A DNA stretch of 64,000 nucleotides, from the NCBI GenBank assembly GCA_035534855.1, contig DATLRD010000040.1, forward strand, positions 29,009-93,008. Reading direction: 5' to 3'. This DNA comes from DATARH01 sp035534855. Lineage in GTDB: Bacteria; Pseudomonadota; Alphaproteobacteria; ATCC43930; CGMCC-115725. The notes beneath the pieces are model-generated. The model ran no database searches and was not told where the DNA came from. It saw only the letters and a list, made by a program, of their open reading frames with translations. Positions 1-8,434 of the stretch are shown piece after piece. The translations under genes were made by a program, and so were the position numbers. Position 1 is the first letter of the stretch; each line of letters begins with the position of its first letter.

Positions 1-92
1 AGATCCAGGCGCGGCCGCCGGTTTCGGAAATCGGTGCCATGCCGCTCGAAATCCAGTTCGACGTGACCGGGTTCAAGGCCGGCGGGGCGTGA
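1..92 (+). CDS. Type II secretion protein GspM-like, C-terminal end (partial)
   Basis: Only the last 29 codons lie in the window; the frame is open from position 3 and stops with TGA at 90-92. The tail (PLEIQFDVTGF then KAGGA) has the alternating hydrophobic pattern and glycine-rich end of the GspM_b family, inner-membrane platform proteins of type II secretion. One base separates it from the next gene, which looks like a GspC/N-type pseudopilus partner, so the two were probably in one operon running in from the left. The assignment rests on a short fragment and on the neighbour. Confidence 0.5.
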   Translation, partial: IQARPPVSEIGAMPLEIQFDVTGFKAGGA

Positions 93-93
93 G

Positions 94-546
94 ATGACCG
101 TGCCGGCGCTGCGTCTCAACCATGCACTGCTGGCGGTGGCAGGGCTGCTGGCGCTGCTGGCGGTGTGGCCGCTGTTGCCCGCGCGCGAGCCGCCGCCGCT
201 GCGCTCGGCGCCGCCGCCGGCGCCGCCGGTGCTGGCGAGCCTGCCGCCGGCCGCGCAATTTGCCGCGGTGGCCGCGCGGCCGCTGTTTTCGCCGTCGCGC
301 CGCCCGCCGGCGGGGCCTGCGCCGACCGTCACCGGCGGGGGCATCGAACAGCACTATCGCCTGATCGGGGTGGTCACCGTAGGCCACGAGCGGCGGGCGC
401 TGCTGCTCGAAGGCACGCGACGCTTTGAGGTCGCCGTCGGTGGCCGGCTCGACGGGTTCACCGTGTCGCGCATCGATCACGCCCGTGTCGTGCTGGCTTC
501 GCCAGCCGGCCAGGTGGTGCTGCCGCTGCGGCAGACGGCAAAATAG
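94..546 (+). CDS. GspC/GspN-like type II secretion component
   Basis: A 150-residue protein with one N-terminal membrane segment (about residues 10-27), a Pro/Ala-rich linker, then a compact domain that begins ARPLFSPSRRP and continues YRLIGVV and RALLLEG. The RPLF-S-RP entry and the following beta pattern are those of the homology region of GspC, which links the inner-membrane platform to the secretin in the periplasm. It is much shorter than full GspC and has no PDZ domain, as in the minimal versions of some Alphaproteobacteria. ATG follows the GspM stop by one base, so translation is probably coupled. It converges on the next gene across a 22-bp spacer that contains a tandem duplication. 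Confidence 0.6.
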   Translation: MTVPALRLNHALLAVAGLLALLAVWPLLPAREPPPLRSAPPPAPPVLASLPPAAQFAAVAARPLFSPSRRPPAGPAPTVTGGGIEQHYRLIGVVTVGHERRALLLEGTRRFEVAVGGRLDGFTVSRIDHARVVLASPAGQVVLPLRQTAK

Positions 547-552
547 CCGCGC

Positions 553-584
553 TTACGGGATGCTCGCCTTACGGGATGCTCGCC
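553..584. repeat. 16-bp tandem duplication across a stop codon
   Basis: The 16-mer TTACGGGATGCTCGCC occurs twice with no spacer, at 553-568 and 569-584. The second copy contains the stop (TAA on the minus strand) and last four codons of the downstream gene; the first copy lies just beyond the stop. It looks like a recent slippage duplication of the 3' end of that gene. Confidence 0.85.
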
Positions 585-1276
585 TTGGCGGCTGCGCGGG
601 CGATCAGCCGGTGCATCGCCAGCCGCTGCGACGTCGACAGCGGCCGGCCGCTGTGCTCGACGACCAGCCGGCCGTCGTCGCCGATGGTCAGCCCGCCATC
701 GGCGATCAGCTTTTGGACATCGAGCAGCATGCGCTCGAAGCCGCGCCCCTCGAGGTTCCAGTTGCGCACCGGGCCGCTGTCGAGGTGGATGAAATGCGAT
801 TGCGGATACCAGCCGATGCCGCCGCGCCGCATCGCCCGCGCGGTCAGCATCGCGTCTTCGAGCCGGCCCGACAGCGTGAAATCGATCGCCTTTCCGTACA
901 GGTGCTGGCTGTGCTCGGCGACGCCAAAGGTGGTGCGCGCCAGCATCGCGTTGGTCGCGGGCGTGCGATAGGCCGACAGCACGACCGCCCGCGTCTCGCC
1001 GGCGGCCTCGATCACGGTGGCGAGAAAATCGAGCATCGCCACGTCGATCGGGATCGTCGCGCCGCAATGGAAATCGCGCAGGAATTCGCAGAGGTCGGCC
1101 ATCGCCGCGGCGATCGGCCCCTTCGCGTCGCGGTAGGGGCCGGAAAACCTCTCGCCGGTATGCGCGTTGGACAGGTCGAGGCGGCGCGGCACCGGCGGCG
1201 CGACCGGATCGGCCCGCACCGGAAGCGGCACCGCAGCCAGCGCGGCCGCGGCTAATAGGAACAGGCGACGCTCCAT
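569..1276 (-). CDS. YcbK/DUF882-family peptidase-like protein (M15 fold)
   Basis: A 235-residue exported protein. The chosen ATG (1274-1276) places a signal peptide at the start (MERRLFLLAAAALAAVPLPV, cleavage probably after VRA); an in-frame start 35 codons upstream would bury it. The C-terminal half carries the zinc-peptidase signature of the VanY/M15 fold: SAYRTPATN, then EHSQHLYGKAIDF (first His and Asp ligands), then HFIHLD (second His region). DUF882 proteins are probably periplasmic cell-wall-active enzymes, but their substrate is not settled. It stands alone, facing the secretion genes. The last codons are duplicated just beyond the stop. Confidence 0.8.
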   Translation of the reverse strand: MERRLFLLAAAALAAVPLPVRADPVAPPVPRRLDLSNAHTGERFSGPYRDAKGPIAAAMADLCEFLRDFHCGATIPIDVAMLDFLATVIEAAGETRAVVLSAYRTPATNAMLARTTFGVAEHSQHLYGKAIDFTLSGRLEDAMLTARAMRRGGIGWYPQSHFIHLDSGPVRNWNLEGRGFERMLLDVQKLIADGGLTIGDDGRLVVEHSGRPLSTSQRLAMHRLIARAAAKASIP

Positions 1277-1375
1277 CGTCGCATTAAAGGGCAAGGGGCG
1301 GCCGAGGGAAAGGCTCTCGCGGAACGCCCCGGGCGAAAACAGGGTTACTTCTACGCGCCGGGGGAGCACGCGCCC

Positions 1376-1404
1376 GGCCAACGCGAGTTAGCGGCCAACG
1401 CGAG
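1376..1404. repeat. 12-bp direct repeat in an intergenic spacer
   Basis: GGCCAACGCGAG occurs at 1376-1387 and 1393-1404, a 17-bp period, in the 154-bp spacer between two minus-strand genes. Nothing else was seen in the spacer. It resembles the other short tandem duplications of this window. Confidence 0.7.
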
Positions 1405-1430
1405 GGAACGTTTGCAACGGCCGCGGCTGC

Positions 1431-2270
1431 TCATTGCGTGGCGTCGGTAAGCGCATAGAGATGGATTTCCTCGGGCAGACCACGCAGTTGATGGACGCCG
1501 CGGTCTTCGAAACCGAGCCCCGATCCGGCGACCAGGTCGCGCACCGTCTTTGATACGAAGGCTTCGCCCGGATGGGCTATCGCCGCAATCCGCGCCGCGA
1601 CATGCACGGCAATACCGCTAATTTCGGCGCATTTCAGGTGGATTTCGCCGACATGGACACCGCTGCGCACCGAGATGCCGAGAGAAGCGATCGCCTTGGC
1701 GATTGCCGCGGCGCAGCGAACGGCGCGCGCCGGGCTGTCGAACATGACGAGGAAACCGTCGCCGCGATTGTTGATTTCCCTCCCGCCAAATCGCTTGACC
1801 TGGCGGCGGGTGGCGTCGTCGTGCCGGTCGAGCAAAGCGCGCCAATGCCGATCGCCGATCTCGGCCACCAGTCTGGTCGATCCGACAATGTCGGTGATCA
1901 GAACGGTGACGAGTACCCGGTTGCGATCCAGCTCGGTCGATGAATCCCAGACCAACCGCGGAACCAGCCTGCTCAGCCGCCAGCGCCAGCCAGGGCAAGC
2001 TCTTTCGCTGGGCGCCGATCTGTCGAGGAGTTGCGATTCATGTGCCTGGAGGCGGGCGATTTCCCGGACAGATCGGGCTTCAGCCTCGGCAATCCAACGA
2101 AGGGGGACGCTGTCACGCATAGCAACCTCCACTGCCATGTCGCCACCCGCCTGAGGGTAGGGATGAGCCATTGCCGTCGTCGCTTCGTGATCCCTGCGCC
2201 AGGTGGCGTCGATCGGCGGATGATGGCAGGCAACGTCGACGGAGGCTTGAAGGAGAGGTCGATTTGCCAT
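1431..2270 (-). CDS. Solo class III adenylate/guanylate cyclase
   Basis: A 279-residue protein with about 110 residues of unrecognised N-terminal sequence followed by one cyclase homology domain. Motifs seen: VTVLITDIVGSTRLV with the first metal Asp, GGREINNRGDGFLVMFD with the second metal Asp, and VHVAARI near the transition-state residues. The usual lysine that selects adenine, in the stretch before GDG, appears as Asn, as happens in some bacterial members, so the nucleotide substrate is unproven. No receiver, TPR or membrane segment is present. The start codon is 55 bp from that of a divergent winged-helix/TolB/TPR regulator; in many Alphaproteobacteria these parts form a single cyclase-TolB-TPR protein. 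The pair may share a promoter region. Confidence 0.85.
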   Translation of the reverse strand: MANRPLLQASVDVACHHPPIDATWRRDHEATTAMAHPYPQAGGDMAVEVAMRDSVPLRWIAEAEARSVREIARLQAHESQLLDRSAPSERACPGWRWRLSRLVPRLVWDSSTELDRNRVLVTVLITDIVGSTRLVAEIGDRHWRALLDRHDDATRRQVKRFGGREINNRGDGFLVMFDSPARAVRCAAAIAKAIASLGISVRSGVHVGEIHLKCAEISGIAVHVAARIAAIAHPGEAFVSKTVRDLVAGSGLGFEDRGVHQLRGLPEEIHLYALTDATQ

Positions 2271-2325
2271 TAAGAGTCTCTTGTCTTTTTCTTAACGATC
2301 GCGTTGGACGGCCCGGGAGGCGCCA
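2271..2325. promoter_or_regulatory. Divergent promoter spacer of cyclase and regulator
   Basis: Only 55 bp separate the two start codons, so both promoters must lie here or overlap the coding ends. The stretch is AT-rich for this window (TCTTGTCTTTTTCTTAACG). No operator could be defined. The regulator starts at GTG 2326. Confidence 0.4.
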
Positions 2326-3909
2326 GTGCGGTACGATTTCGAACAATATTCACTTGACGTTGAGCGCCATGAGTTGCGCCGGGCTGGCGCGCAGATCGCT
2401 ATCGAACCGCAGGTTTTCGACCTTATTGTCTATCTCCTGCGAAACCGCGAGCGGGTGGTCAGCCGGGATGAGTTGATCGTCGGGATCTGGGGCGGTCGGA
2501 TCGTGTCCGATTCTGCGGTGACGACGCGGATCAACGCGGCGCGCCGGGCGCTCGGCGACACGGGCGCGGCGCAAACAGTGATACGAACGGTACCGCGCAA
2601 AGGCGTGCGGTTCATCGCAGACGTGCGGGAAGGCGGGGCGCCACCAGCGCCGTGGCTTCAGCAGCCTGAGAACGGTGAAGCGCCGCCGCCGCTCGCGAAG
2701 CCGGCTATCCTGGTCTTGCCGTTCCGCACCGCGAGCGGCGATGAGACCAAGGATTATTTTGCCGATGCAGTGACGAGCGATCTCACGGTCGATCTGTCGC
2801 GACTGCAGGACATTGCGGTGATCTCGGCCGCTACTGCCCTCAGCTACAAGGGCGAGACGATCGACACCCGCCGGATCGGCCGCGAGCTGGGTGTTCGCTA
2901 TCTGGTTGTCGGCACCATCGGGCACAGCGGCAACATGGTGCGGACCAATGTCGAGTTGCTCGATGCTGCCTCGGGCGAGCAGGTCTGGGGCGACCGGTTC
3001 GAGTACGAATTCGCCGACCTGGCAGGTCTGGAAAACGCGATAACCGGCAGGATCGCCGCGTCCCTGAATGTGCAGCTGGTCAGGGTAGAGGGGCGGCGCG
3101 CCGAACAGGCGCCGCAGCCGGATGCGCTCGATTTCAGGCTGCGCGCGACCAGCCTGTTGTTCAGCTCGATTGCGCCCGAGCACACGCTGACGATCCGTCA
3201 GCTTCTGCAACGGTCGGCGGAATTGGATTCCCACTCGACCGAGACGTGGGCCCGCTTGGCAGAAATAATTGCTACCGATTACCTCTGCCGGTGGAACGAT
3301 ACCGGCACAGAACAGCTTCGTGAGGCGGAGGAAGCCGTTCGTAAGGCGCTGTTGATCGACCCGAACCACGCACTGGCGCATGTCGCGCGCGGGCTCATCG
3401 AGCGAGCCTATGGCGAGCATCATCTGGCGCTGGAAGCGTTCACCCGGGCTATCCAACTCGATCGCAATTTCGCGCGTGCCTATGCCCACAAAGGCAACGA
3501 ACTCATCCTCATCGGTCGGCCGGCGGAGGCGCCGGCGTTTGTCGAGCAGGCGATCAACCTCAGCCCGAACGATTCATCCATCGGCATGTTCCAGTGGATC
3601 AACGGCCGCGCGTATTTTTTCATGGGGCAGTATCACCAGGCTATTTCCTGGCTTCGGAAATCAATCGCGGCCAGGCCGAACCTCTGGTTCAACCGCTTAT
3701 ATCTCGTCAGCGCTTGCGCGCTTGCCGATATGCCGGACGAGGCGGGACGGGCGCTGGCCGCGTTTAATCGCCTGTTTCAGCGCCCGGTTTATACATTGGC
3801 TGTCGTCGAAGCGCAGGAAAGCGTGCAGCCGAACGATGACCCAACCGTCGTCGCCGCACGCAAGAAGTTCCACGAGGGGCTGGTCCGCGCCGGGATGGCC
3901 GTCCGATGA
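2326..3909 (+). CDS. Winged-helix regulator with TolB-like and TPR domains
   Basis: A 527-residue protein starting at GTG. Residues about 1-95 form an OmpR/CadC-type winged helix (EPQVFDLIVYLLRNRERVVS, then TVPRKGVRF). Residues about 125-255 match the TolB-like module found in cyclase-TPR proteins (AILVLPFRTASGDE, DYFADAVTSDLTVDLSRL, IGRELGVRYLVVGTI). The remainder is a TPR array. No transmembrane segment was seen, so it should be a soluble DNA-binding protein. Its usual family partner, a cyclase domain, is encoded separately on the other strand. Its C-terminal about 225 residues have a clear paralogue in the next gene, which suggests partial duplication. Base composition is noticeably less GC-rich than the housekeeping part of the window. 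Confidence 0.85.
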   Translation: MRYDFEQYSLDVERHELRRAGAQIAIEPQVFDLIVYLLRNRERVVSRDELIVGIWGGRIVSDSAVTTRINAARRALGDTGAAQTVIRTVPRKGVRFIADVREGGAPPAPWLQQPENGEAPPPLAKPAILVLPFRTASGDETKDYFADAVTSDLTVDLSRLQDIAVISAATALSYKGETIDTRRIGRELGVRYLVVGTIGHSGNMVRTNVELLDAASGEQVWGDRFEYEFADLAGLENAITGRIAASLNVQLVRVEGRRAEQAPQPDALDFRLRATSLLFSSIAPEHTLTIRQLLQRSAELDSHSTETWARLAEIIATDYLCRWNDTGTEQLREAEEAVRKALLIDPNHALAHVARGLIERAYGEHHLALEAFTRAIQLDRNFARAYAHKGNELILIGRPAEAPAFVEQAINLSPNDSSIGMFQWINGRAYFFMGQYHQAISWLRKSIAARPNLWFNRLYLVSACALADMPDEAGRALAAFNRLFQRPVYTLAVVEAQESVQPNDDPTVVAARKKFHEGLVRAGMAVR

Positions 3910-3946
3910 GGCTTGTCGCCTATTAAGGATACGCTTGTAATATCGT

Positions 3947-3976
3947 TTATACTTGCGCGTAATTTTACAAGTATAA
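3947..3976. promoter_or_regulatory. Perfect 9-bp inverted repeat before a TPR gene
   Basis: TTATACTTG (3947-3955) and CAAGTATAA (3968-3976) are exact reverse complements separated by 12 bp, ending four bases before the GGAGG ribosome binding site of the next gene. The setting is an AT-rich island of about 60 bp in high-GC DNA. It could be an operator, perhaps for the winged-helix protein encoded just upstream, or an RNA hairpin near the ribosome site. The symmetry is seen; the role is inferred. Confidence 0.55.
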
Positions 3977-3990
3977 CTGGAGGAAATACG

Positions 3991-4761
3991 ATGAGAAGCA
4001 GCGACGTTTCCCTCGCCCGTGTAAAAATTCTTTACGAACGAAGCGTTACGCCGCATAGAACGCGCGAGATGCTGGCGCTGCTTAATGAATCCACCGCCGA
4101 GACTGCAGCATTTATCGCAACCACGGTTCTTTGTGAATACTTGAACCGGTGGCACGATGCGGGGCCGGGGGAGGTGGTAATCGCCGAAGCGGCGATCACC
4201 CAGGCGTTGGCTCACGACCCGCAATTGTTTCTGGCGCATTATGCGCAAGGGTTTCTATGCCGCGCCCGCGGCCAGCACCGGGCCTCGCTTGACGCGTTCG
4301 ACGAAACGATCAAATACGCCCCGAGATTCGCCCGAGCGTACGCCCAGAAGGGCGAAGAACTGGTGTATCTCGGACGCTTTGAGGAGGGGATAGCCGAGGT
4401 TGAGAAGGCGCTGGAGATCAGTCCCCAGAGCGCCGTGCGCGGCTATTTCTGTTGGGTGATTGGGCGCGCCCGGTTTTTTCTGCAGCAGGATGCCGAGGCG
4501 GTTCGCTGGCTTCGGACATCGATCAGGAATTGGCCCGATGTCTGGTACAACCGCGCCTACCAGATCAGTGCTCACGCACTTTCCCGGGAAACGCCGGCGG
4601 CGCGGCGGGTTTTGCGGTCGTTCGACCGGAAATTTCCCGGCTACACGCTTGCACAAATCATCGAAAACGAAGGCGCAACGCCGGACGATCATCCATTGGT
4701 CGTTGCCGGGCGAGAGCGCTTTCACGAGGGATTGCGCCGTGCCGAAATGCCATCCGAATAG
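3991..4761 (+). CDS. TPR protein, partial paralogue of the upstream regulator
   Basis: A 256-residue TPR protein. ATG 3991 is preceded by GGAGG at a good distance, so the longer frame from 3913 is not used. It aligns along its length with the C-terminal part of the preceding regulator: RWHDAG against RWNDTG, FARAYAQKGEELVYLGR against FARAYAHKGNELILIGR, and the same ending, RERFHEGLRRAEM against KKFHEGLVRAGM. It lacks the winged-helix and TolB modules, so it cannot bind DNA in the same way. It may compete for the regulator's protein partner. The 81-bp gap holds the perfect inverted repeat. Confidence 0.8.
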   Translation: MRSSDVSLARVKILYERSVTPHRTREMLALLNESTAETAAFIATTVLCEYLNRWHDAGPGEVVIAEAAITQALAHDPQLFLAHYAQGFLCRARGQHRASLDAFDETIKYAPRFARAYAQKGEELVYLGRFEEGIAEVEKALEISPQSAVRGYFCWVIGRARFFLQQDAEAVRWLRTSIRNWPDVWYNRAYQISAHALSRETPAARRVLRSFDRKFPGYTLAQIIENEGATPDDHPLVVAGRERFHEGLRRAEMPSE

Positions 4762-5173
4762 AAGAGCGATTTCCGACCCGCGGATATGATCAAATCAATC
4801 GACCTCGGATGATCCCCAGGTGTCCTCTTCACGTTGTTCAGGGTCTGAGCTGACGTTTTCTGGTCGAGCGGGGCGTAAGCCGGGTTCCCGGGCGGGCGCC
4901 GCTGAGGCGGTTCAGGATGTGGTGGCTGTTTCCTGCCCACCTGCGCCGTTCAGGGTGACGTCGGTCAATGGCCGGAGTGGACCCGTTCCCGTCATTTACC
5001 GTCGCCGAAGATCGAGTAGTACCCGGTGCGTTGCTGGCCCTTAGCACCGACAAGAAGGGGAAGAAGCTGGAATAATCCTTTAGGGTTCGGGAGCCCTTTA
5101 TTCGACGGCCAATACGCCGTGTCGCGTGGCGTACGGGCCGCGCGAAAAAACCGGGCGCGAAGGAGAGACGAGG
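4762..5173. other. Gene-poor spacer of 412 bp
   Basis: No convincing gene. One short plus-strand frame, ATG 4968 to TAA 5073-5075 (35 codons, ending LSTDKKGKKLE), has a protein-like tail and could be a remnant or a microprotein, but it has no recognisable family or ribosome site. The last about 15 bases hold the AGGAGA/GAGG ribosome site of the glycosidase gene. Confidence 0.4.
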
Positions 5174-6991
5174 ATGAGTGCTGCGATCGAGGACTATGGA
5201 ATTATCGGCAATAGCCACACGGCCGCACTCGTGGGGCGCGATGGGTCGATCGACTGGCTTTGCTTACCGCGCTTTGATGCCGAGGCCGTCTTCGCCGCCT
5301 TGCTTGGGGAGACACAAAACGGGCGCTGGCTGATCGCGCCGGTCGGACCGGTAACAAAAAATACGCGTTCTTATCGTGGCGAGACCGGCATTCTCGAAAC
5401 CACTTTTGAGACCGACAGCGGCAGCGCGACCATCATCGATTTCATGCCGGTGCCTGAGGCGGACGGGCAGATCGAGCTGATCCGCCTGATTCGGGGAAAT
5501 ACGGGTCGCGTGCGCATGCACACCGAGATCATCCTGCGTTTCGATTACGGTCGCAGCATCCCGTGGGTGCGGAGGCGTTTCGGCGGGCTAAACGCCATCT
5601 CCGGGCCGCATGCGGTTCAGCTTAGTTCGCCCGTGCCGTTACGCGGTACGCCGGAGTTGACCACGATCGGCGAATTCGAGGTCGCCGCTGGCGAGATTGT
5701 CCCATTCTCAATAACCTGGTATCCCTCGCACCGGAAGAGTTTGGCCTTTCGCGATCCGGTCGACGCTCTACAATCAACCGAGAACTGGTGGCACGATTGG
5801 ACGGCCACTTGCGCGCTCGGGGGTCCGTGGCGCGAAGCAATCATACGCTCGCTCATCACGCTGAAGATGCTGACCTACGAACCCACCGGGGGCATCGTCG
5901 CGGCGCCGACGACATCCCTGCCCGAATTCATCGGTGGAAGCCGCAATTGGGACTATCGCTATTGCTGGCTGCGCGATGCGACGCTGGCGCTGTACGCGCT
6001 GATGACCGCGGGCTATCGCAACGAGGCGCGCGCCTGGCGCGAATGGTTGCTGCGCTCGGCCGCCGGGCACCCGTCCGAATTGCAGATCATGTACGGGATC
6101 GCGGGCGAGCGGCGGTTAACCGAACTCAAACTCGACTGGCTTCGCGGCTACGAGGGCAGCCGGCCGGTCCGCATCGGTAACGCCGCCCATCGCCAGTTGC
6201 AGATCGACGTGTACGGCGAATTGATGGACACGCTGTTTGCCTGCAACCGCTTCGGCCTCGAAGCGAATGCCGACGCCTGGGATCTGCAAACCCAGCTACT
6301 CAACTTTCTCGAGCACACCTGGGATAAGCCCGATCACGGAATCTGGGAAACCCGCGGTGAGCCGCGCCACTTTACCTTTTCGAACATCATGGCCTGGGTC
6401 GCATTCGACCGCGCTGTTAAATCGATCAATCAATACGACCTCAAGGGGCCACGCGAACGCTGGGAACAATTGCGAGCGCACATCCATGATGAGGTGATCG
6501 CCAAAGGTTACGACTCCGAGCGCAACAGCTTCGTGCAGTATTACGGCGGCAGCGACCTCGACGCATCATTGTTGTTGATCCCGCAACTCGGCTTTCTGCC
6601 GCCGGAAGACCCGCGTGTCGTGGGCACGATCGAAGCAATCGAGCGCGAGTTGGTCGTCGACGGCCTGGTCATGCGCTATACCAGTCACTCTGGAGCTGAC
6701 GGCTTACCCGCCGGAGAAGGCGCGTTCCTCGTCTGCACGTGCTGGCTCGCCAACAGTCTGGCATTGATCGGGCGGCGAGCAGATGCGGTTGCTTTGTTCG
6801 AGCGCTTATTGGCGCTGCGTAACGATCTCGGCCTTCTCTCCGAGGAGTACGATCCGCAGGCTAAGCGTTTTATGGGAAATTTTCCGCAAGCCTTCTCGCA
6901 CATCGGGATTATCAACACAGCAGCTCACCTGGCACTAGTTGAAGGCGCTTCTGCGGATCGCGGCGCCGAAACGGCAGCCCGGAGCGCCTGA
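5174..6991 (+). CDS. GH15-family glycoside hydrolase (glucoamylase/trehalase type)
   Basis: A 605-residue protein. ATG 5174 follows AGGAGAGACGAGG and begins MSAAIEDYGIIGN, the usual start of bacterial GH15 proteins; a 16-residue upstream extension is not needed. N-terminal beta-sandwich domain: IGNSHTAALVGRDGSIDWLC. The (alpha/alpha)6 catalytic domain starts near residue 245 with PTTSLPEFIGGSRNWDYRYC and WLRDATLALYAL. The C-terminal part has LLSEEYDP (candidate catalytic Glu) and GNFPQAFSHI. No signal peptide, so it is probably cytoplasmic and acts on alpha-glucans or trehalose; the subfamily cannot be told from sequence alone. It stands alone, with spacers on both sides, in a relatively low-GC stretch. 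Confidence 0.9.
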   Translation: MSAAIEDYGIIGNSHTAALVGRDGSIDWLCLPRFDAEAVFAALLGETQNGRWLIAPVGPVTKNTRSYRGETGILETTFETDSGSATIIDFMPVPEADGQIELIRLIRGNTGRVRMHTEIILRFDYGRSIPWVRRRFGGLNAISGPHAVQLSSPVPLRGTPELTTIGEFEVAAGEIVPFSITWYPSHRKSLAFRDPVDALQSTENWWHDWTATCALGGPWREAIIRSLITLKMLTYEPTGGIVAAPTTSLPEFIGGSRNWDYRYCWLRDATLALYALMTAGYRNEARAWREWLLRSAAGHPSELQIMYGIAGERRLTELKLDWLRGYEGSRPVRIGNAAHRQLQIDVYGELMDTLFACNRFGLEANADAWDLQTQLLNFLEHTWDKPDHGIWETRGEPRHFTFSNIMAWVAFDRAVKSINQYDLKGPRERWEQLRAHIHDEVIAKGYDSERNSFVQYYGGSDLDASLLLIPQLGFLPPEDPRVVGTIEAIERELVVDGLVMRYTSHSGADGLPAGEGAFLVCTCWLANSLALIGRRADAVALFERLLALRNDLGLLSEEYDPQAKRFMGNFPQAFSHIGIINTAAHLALVEGASADRGAETAARSA

Positions 6992-7373
6992 CCAACCGGC
7001 CGCGCCTCTCGCTGCATCCCCGCAAGACCGTGATCCTGCCTACCGACGGCCGCCGCTTGCCCGAGGGTGTCCGGCAATGGCCATTTAGGGGCATCGCCCG
7101 CAGCTCCGGCCGCCAAGGCCGAACGGCGGTTGTCGGTTCCGAAAGGGGTCCCTGGCGATCTAAGAGAGAGGCATACCGTGCCAGGCAGCCGGATCTTCCA
7201 GCGCAGCTATATTGTTGAGACGAGGATCGGATGCACTACTCAAGCATGTAGACGGGCGAGCCCGACCGGCAGGCGCGACGAGCCTCTCTTGGACCGCTCT
7301 CGAAACCGTAGCGGTCACTCCTACGCCCAAGTTTCTGGATGGGCGTTTATCCGTCGTGTTGCGCCACGGGTTG
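6992..7373. other. Gene-free spacer of 382 bp
   Basis: Short frames occur on both strands but none has a good ribosome site or a protein-like composition. No tRNA, hairpin terminator or mobile-element end was recognised. It lies between convergent genes. Confidence 0.5.
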
Positions 7374-7871
7374 TTAGCGGACAACGCTCGCCGGTATTCC
7401 CCACAGCATCAGGGTCGCGACCTCCCCAACGCTGGTGCTTTCCGACGTTAAAAGATGCGGTGACGGCGCAGGAGTGGACCCGACCAAGACGTCGTGGTGC
7501 AGAGTGAGGTCCATGGCTTCGCCCGAATTCACCGTCAGAGTCCCCGCTGCATCAAGCCGGACGGAAATCGAGACCGTCTTCCCGAAGCCGTCGCCGCTGG
7601 ATCGTGCGAAGCCGTGGCCGACGAGACTTGTTCCGCCGCTGATTGATAGGTTCCCTTGTGAGTAAATGATTGCCGGCTGCAGCCCACGGCTGGACACGGC
7701 AACATCGGGGCCAAATTCAAGCGGTACGTTTTGCGCCATCATGAAGCCGACCGATGCCGGCTCATTGGTTCCCGCCCCCGATGGATGCGATTTCACCCAG
7801 TCGACATACTCTTTAATTAGCTGCACCGGTGTCTCGGCCGGATTGCGAATGACTACACGAGATAAGGTCAT
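7374..7871 (-). CDS. Hypothetical protein, beta-rich
   Basis: A 165-residue frame. The ATG at 7869-7871 is chosen because AAGGGGG precedes it by about six bases; the frame remains open upstream to 8216 without another good start. The protein begins MTLSRVVIRNPAETPVQL and is rich in alternating Ser/Gly/Val stretches (GNLSISGGTSLVGHG, DAAGTLTVNSGEAMDLTL), suggesting a beta-sandwich. No signal peptide, membrane segment or family motif was recognised, so no function is offered. The gene is isolated, with 382 bp on one side and about 560 bp on the other, in an accessory region. It may be a recent arrival. Confidence 0.45.
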   Translation of the reverse strand: MTLSRVVIRNPAETPVQLIKEYVDWVKSHPSGAGTNEPASVGFMMAQNVPLEFGPDVAVSSRGLQPAIIYSQGNLSISGGTSLVGHGFARSSGDGFGKTVSISVRLDAAGTLTVNSGEAMDLTLHHDVLVGSTPAPSPHLLTSESTSVGEVATLMLWGIPASVVR

Positions 7872-8434
7872 GGCCGCCCCCTTGGGTTTGAGCACGCTTT
7901 TCCCTGTGATCACGGCATCGATCCCCAGCCCAGCGTACGGAGAGTGACACTGCTGGTACCGGCTGGTGAACCAATAGGTTCGGAATCTACCTATCGACCC
8001 TCGGACGGTGCCTACATTTTGCGGCGAGAGTGTGACGGTCGATAACTTTATGCGCCGCCCCGGCCCCCCCGGGGCGGGTGATGCGACGTTTCCTATCCAC
8101 CAGGGAGGGCCGTCCAACGCGCCCGCTACATGACCCTGGAAACCATCGCACCTTTGAGCGACGATCCTTTCGTCAAGCTGCCCGCCGCGGCCGCCTGACA
8201 TAACCGGCCAGACCAAGCCGGAGACCTGGAGCCACTCCCGCGCTCCTACACCACCACCGGGGGCACGATCGAACCCATCCCACGCGCCAAAATTCGACAG
8301 GCCACTGACTCAACGCGGGGTCAGCCGATCGGGTTTGAAGCGTTTGTAATAAAGCGCCTTCGATTAGCCGTGTTGAGCTAACCAGCGATCGCTCAACGCG
8401 CGGATGCAGACGGACGGGCGTGCTCCCTGGGGGG
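7872..8434. other. Gene-poor spacer of 563 bp downstream of the cytochrome operon
   Basis: No supported gene. A minus-strand frame runs open from 8216 into the hypothetical gene but looks non-coding. At 8372-8378 and 8391-8397 there is a 7-bp inverted repeat (GTTGAGC / GCTCAAC, 12-bp spacer) enclosing the palindrome GCGATCGC, about 40 bp past the end of the decaheme gene. It could be a weak terminator hairpin but has no T-run. Confidence 0.35.

Noticed and set aside
4968..5075. 35-codon frame ending LSTDKKGKKLE
   Set aside because: Protein-like tail but no ribosome site, no family and no neighbour context; listed only within the spacer.
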